In this document: positions 63,023 through 64,000 of the stretch, piece by piece | Position numbering within the stretch: the first letter of the stretch is position 1 | How the letters are laid out: the number at the start of each line of letters is the position of its first letter | Source: Rothia koreensis | GTDB taxonomy: Bacteria > Actinomycetota > Actinomycetes > Actinomycetales > Micrococcaceae | Direction: 5' to 3' | Assembly: GCF_004136575.1 (NCBI RefSeq) | Contig: NZ_NOIQ01000001.1 | Span: forward strand, 434,001-498,000 | Length of the DNA stretch: 64,000 bases | Made by a program: the position numbers and the translations under genes | Notes under the pieces: generated by a model | Database searches by the model: none | Told to the model about the DNA's origin: nothing | The model's input: only the letters and a program-made list of their open reading frames with translations

Positions 63023-64000
63023 GTGAATGACACACTCATCCTGATTCTGTACATCCTGGCCGGCGTCGTGGTTCTCGGCGGCCTGGCCTTCGTGTTCCTC
63101 AAGGGTCCCAAGGCTCCCAAGGGCGGTTATCCCGAGACGCGGGACGAGGACGACACGGCTCCTCCCGTCGGAGAGAAGGCTGAACCGGGGTACGAAACTC
63201 CCGCTCCCGTGGCGGGACGGCTGCAGAGACTCCGCGCCCGTCTCGCCAGGTCCAATTCGATGCTCGGCAAGGGCCTCCTGGCGTTGCTCTCGAGCGAGAA
63301 GATCGATCAGGACGTCTGGGACGAGATCGAGGAGACCCTGCTGATGGCGGACCTCGGGTCCGAGCCGTCGCAGCGTTTGGTCGAGGCGCTCCAGACCCGT
63401 GTGCGCGTCGAGGGCACCGATGACCCGGTGCGCGTCAAAACGATGTTGCGTGAGGAACTGCTCAAAATCGTCGATCCGACCATGGACCGTGAGCTCGGCC
63501 TGGACGGGGAAGGCGAGAATCCCGGCGTCGTACTGGTCGTCGGGGTCAACGGCGTGGGAAAGACCACCACGGTCGGCAAGCTCGCGCGAGTAATGGTCGC
63601 AGAGGACAAAACGTTGCTGTTGGGCGCGGCCGATACCTTCCGCGCGGCCGCGGCGGATCAGCTCGAAACCTGGGGCGGACGGGTCGGCGTGGACACCATT
63701 CGTTCCGAACAGGAAGGCGCCGATCCGGCGTCGGTGGCCTATGAGTCTGCGGCCGAAGCGAAGAAGCGCGGGGTCGACACCCTGATGGTGGACACCGCGG
63801 GCCGCCTGCAGAACAAGGCGGGGCTGATGGACCAGCTCGGCAAGGTCAAGCGCGTCGTCGAGAAAGTGTCGCCGGTCACCGAGGTCCTCCTGGTCATCGA
63901 CGCGACGACGGGCCAGAACGGCATGGTCCAGGCCAAGGTTTTCGCCGAGGTCGTGGACATCACCGGGATCGTGCTGACCAAGCTGGACGGCACGGCCAAG
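63023..64000 (+). CDS. ftsY: signal recognition particle receptor FtsY (C-terminus beyond window)
   Basis: FtsY is the SRP receptor GTPase that targets ribosomes to the membrane. The frame is open from GTG 63023 to the window end, 326 codons. The N-terminal segment NDTLILILYILAGVVVLGG is a membrane anchor, followed by a short acidic linker (A domain) and the NG domain. G1 is GVNGVGKTTT (174-183), then DTFRAAAADQL, G3 DTAGR (257-261) and G4 TKLD (319-322). Only the last part of the G domain is missing. The position after smc is the standard actinobacterial order. Confidence 0.96.
   Translation, partial: MNDTLILILYILAGVVVLGGLAFVFLKGPKAPKGGYPETRDEDDTAPPVGEKAEPGYETPAPVAGRLQRLRARLARSNSMLGKGLLALLSSEKIDQDVWDEIEETLLMADLGSEPSQRLVEALQTRVRVEGTDDPVRVKTMLREELLKIVDPTMDRELGLDGEGENPGVVLVVGVNGVGKTTTVGKLARVMVAEDKTLLLGAADTFRAAAADQLETWGGRVGVDTIRSEQEGADPASVAYESAAEAKKRGVDTLMVDTAGRLQNKAGLMDQLGKVKRVVEKVSPVTEVLLVIDATTGQNGMVQAKVFAEVVDITGIVLTKLDGTAK

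Overview
This window is chromosomal DNA from a high-G+C actinobacterium, most likely of the family Micrococcaceae (Kocuria, Micrococcus, Rothia or Arthrobacter type). The reasons are the strong G/C bias at third codon positions, GTG/TTG/ATG starts, an S-(hydroxymethyl)mycothiol dehydrogenase (mycothiol is an actinobacterial thiol), the actinobacterial gene order gltX / tRNA-Gln / tRNA-Glu / ndgR / leuCD and rpmF-rnc-mutM ... smc-ftsY, a cysteine-free L32 protein, and an olefin cluster with the OleB-OleC fusion known from Micrococcus. I saw no rRNA, CRISPR array, transposase, prophage or replication origin.

Layout. 1-5.9 kb: the start of an unknown leftward gene, then sbcD-sbcC (DNA hairpin/end nuclease) and an MFS exporter. 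5.9-13.5 kb, leftward: an MBL-fold hydrolase with mycothiol-dependent formaldehyde dehydrogenase, an alpha/beta hydrolase with a YihY/BrkB membrane protein, malate:quinone oxidoreductase, an orphan peptide-binding lipoprotein and tRNA-Leu. 13.5-15.8 kb: a Bcp peroxiredoxin, a MarR regulator, two identical tRNA-Lys genes and a hypothetical gene. 15.9-29.3 kb, rightward: an attenuator leader, ilvB-ilvN-ilvC, serA, metG, a SatD-like/membrane protein pair, leuB, ilvE, a fumarylacetoacetase-family hydrolase and gltX. 29.4-37.7 kb: tRNA-Gln, tRNA-Glu, ndgR divergent from leuCD, then murA, plsC, gpsA and ddl. 37.7-46.5 kb: a DUF3515 lipoprotein, a Pro/Thr/Ser-rich surface protein, thiL, a DAK2 protein, recG, rsmD, a leftward aminotransferase and coaD. 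46.6-49.2 kb: yceD-rpmF-rnc-mutM. 49.2-57.8 kb: an accessory block (a HigA antitoxin with a frameshifted HigB toxin, two oxygenase-like genes, a DapA-family lyase, oleD-oleBC-oleA). 58-64 kb: smc, an MFS transporter and the start of ftsY.

How the genes work together. The window holds most branched-chain amino acid biosynthesis (ilvBNC, leuB, ilvE, leuCD) with two visible control layers: a Val/Leu/Ile-rich leader peptide plus terminator before ilvB, and the IclR-type NdgR next to leuCD. GltX sits beside two tRNAs it probably charges. murA and ddl supply cell-wall precursors; plsC and gpsA supply phospholipid. OleA, OleBC and OleD form a complete pathway from two acyl-CoAs to a long-chain internal alkene. 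The most notable points are the ilvB attenuator, the broken toxin beside an intact antitoxin, the block that separates mutM from smc, a recurring -10 hexamer 6-7 bases before start codons (leaderless mRNAs), and a yceD gene that seems to lack a standard start codon.
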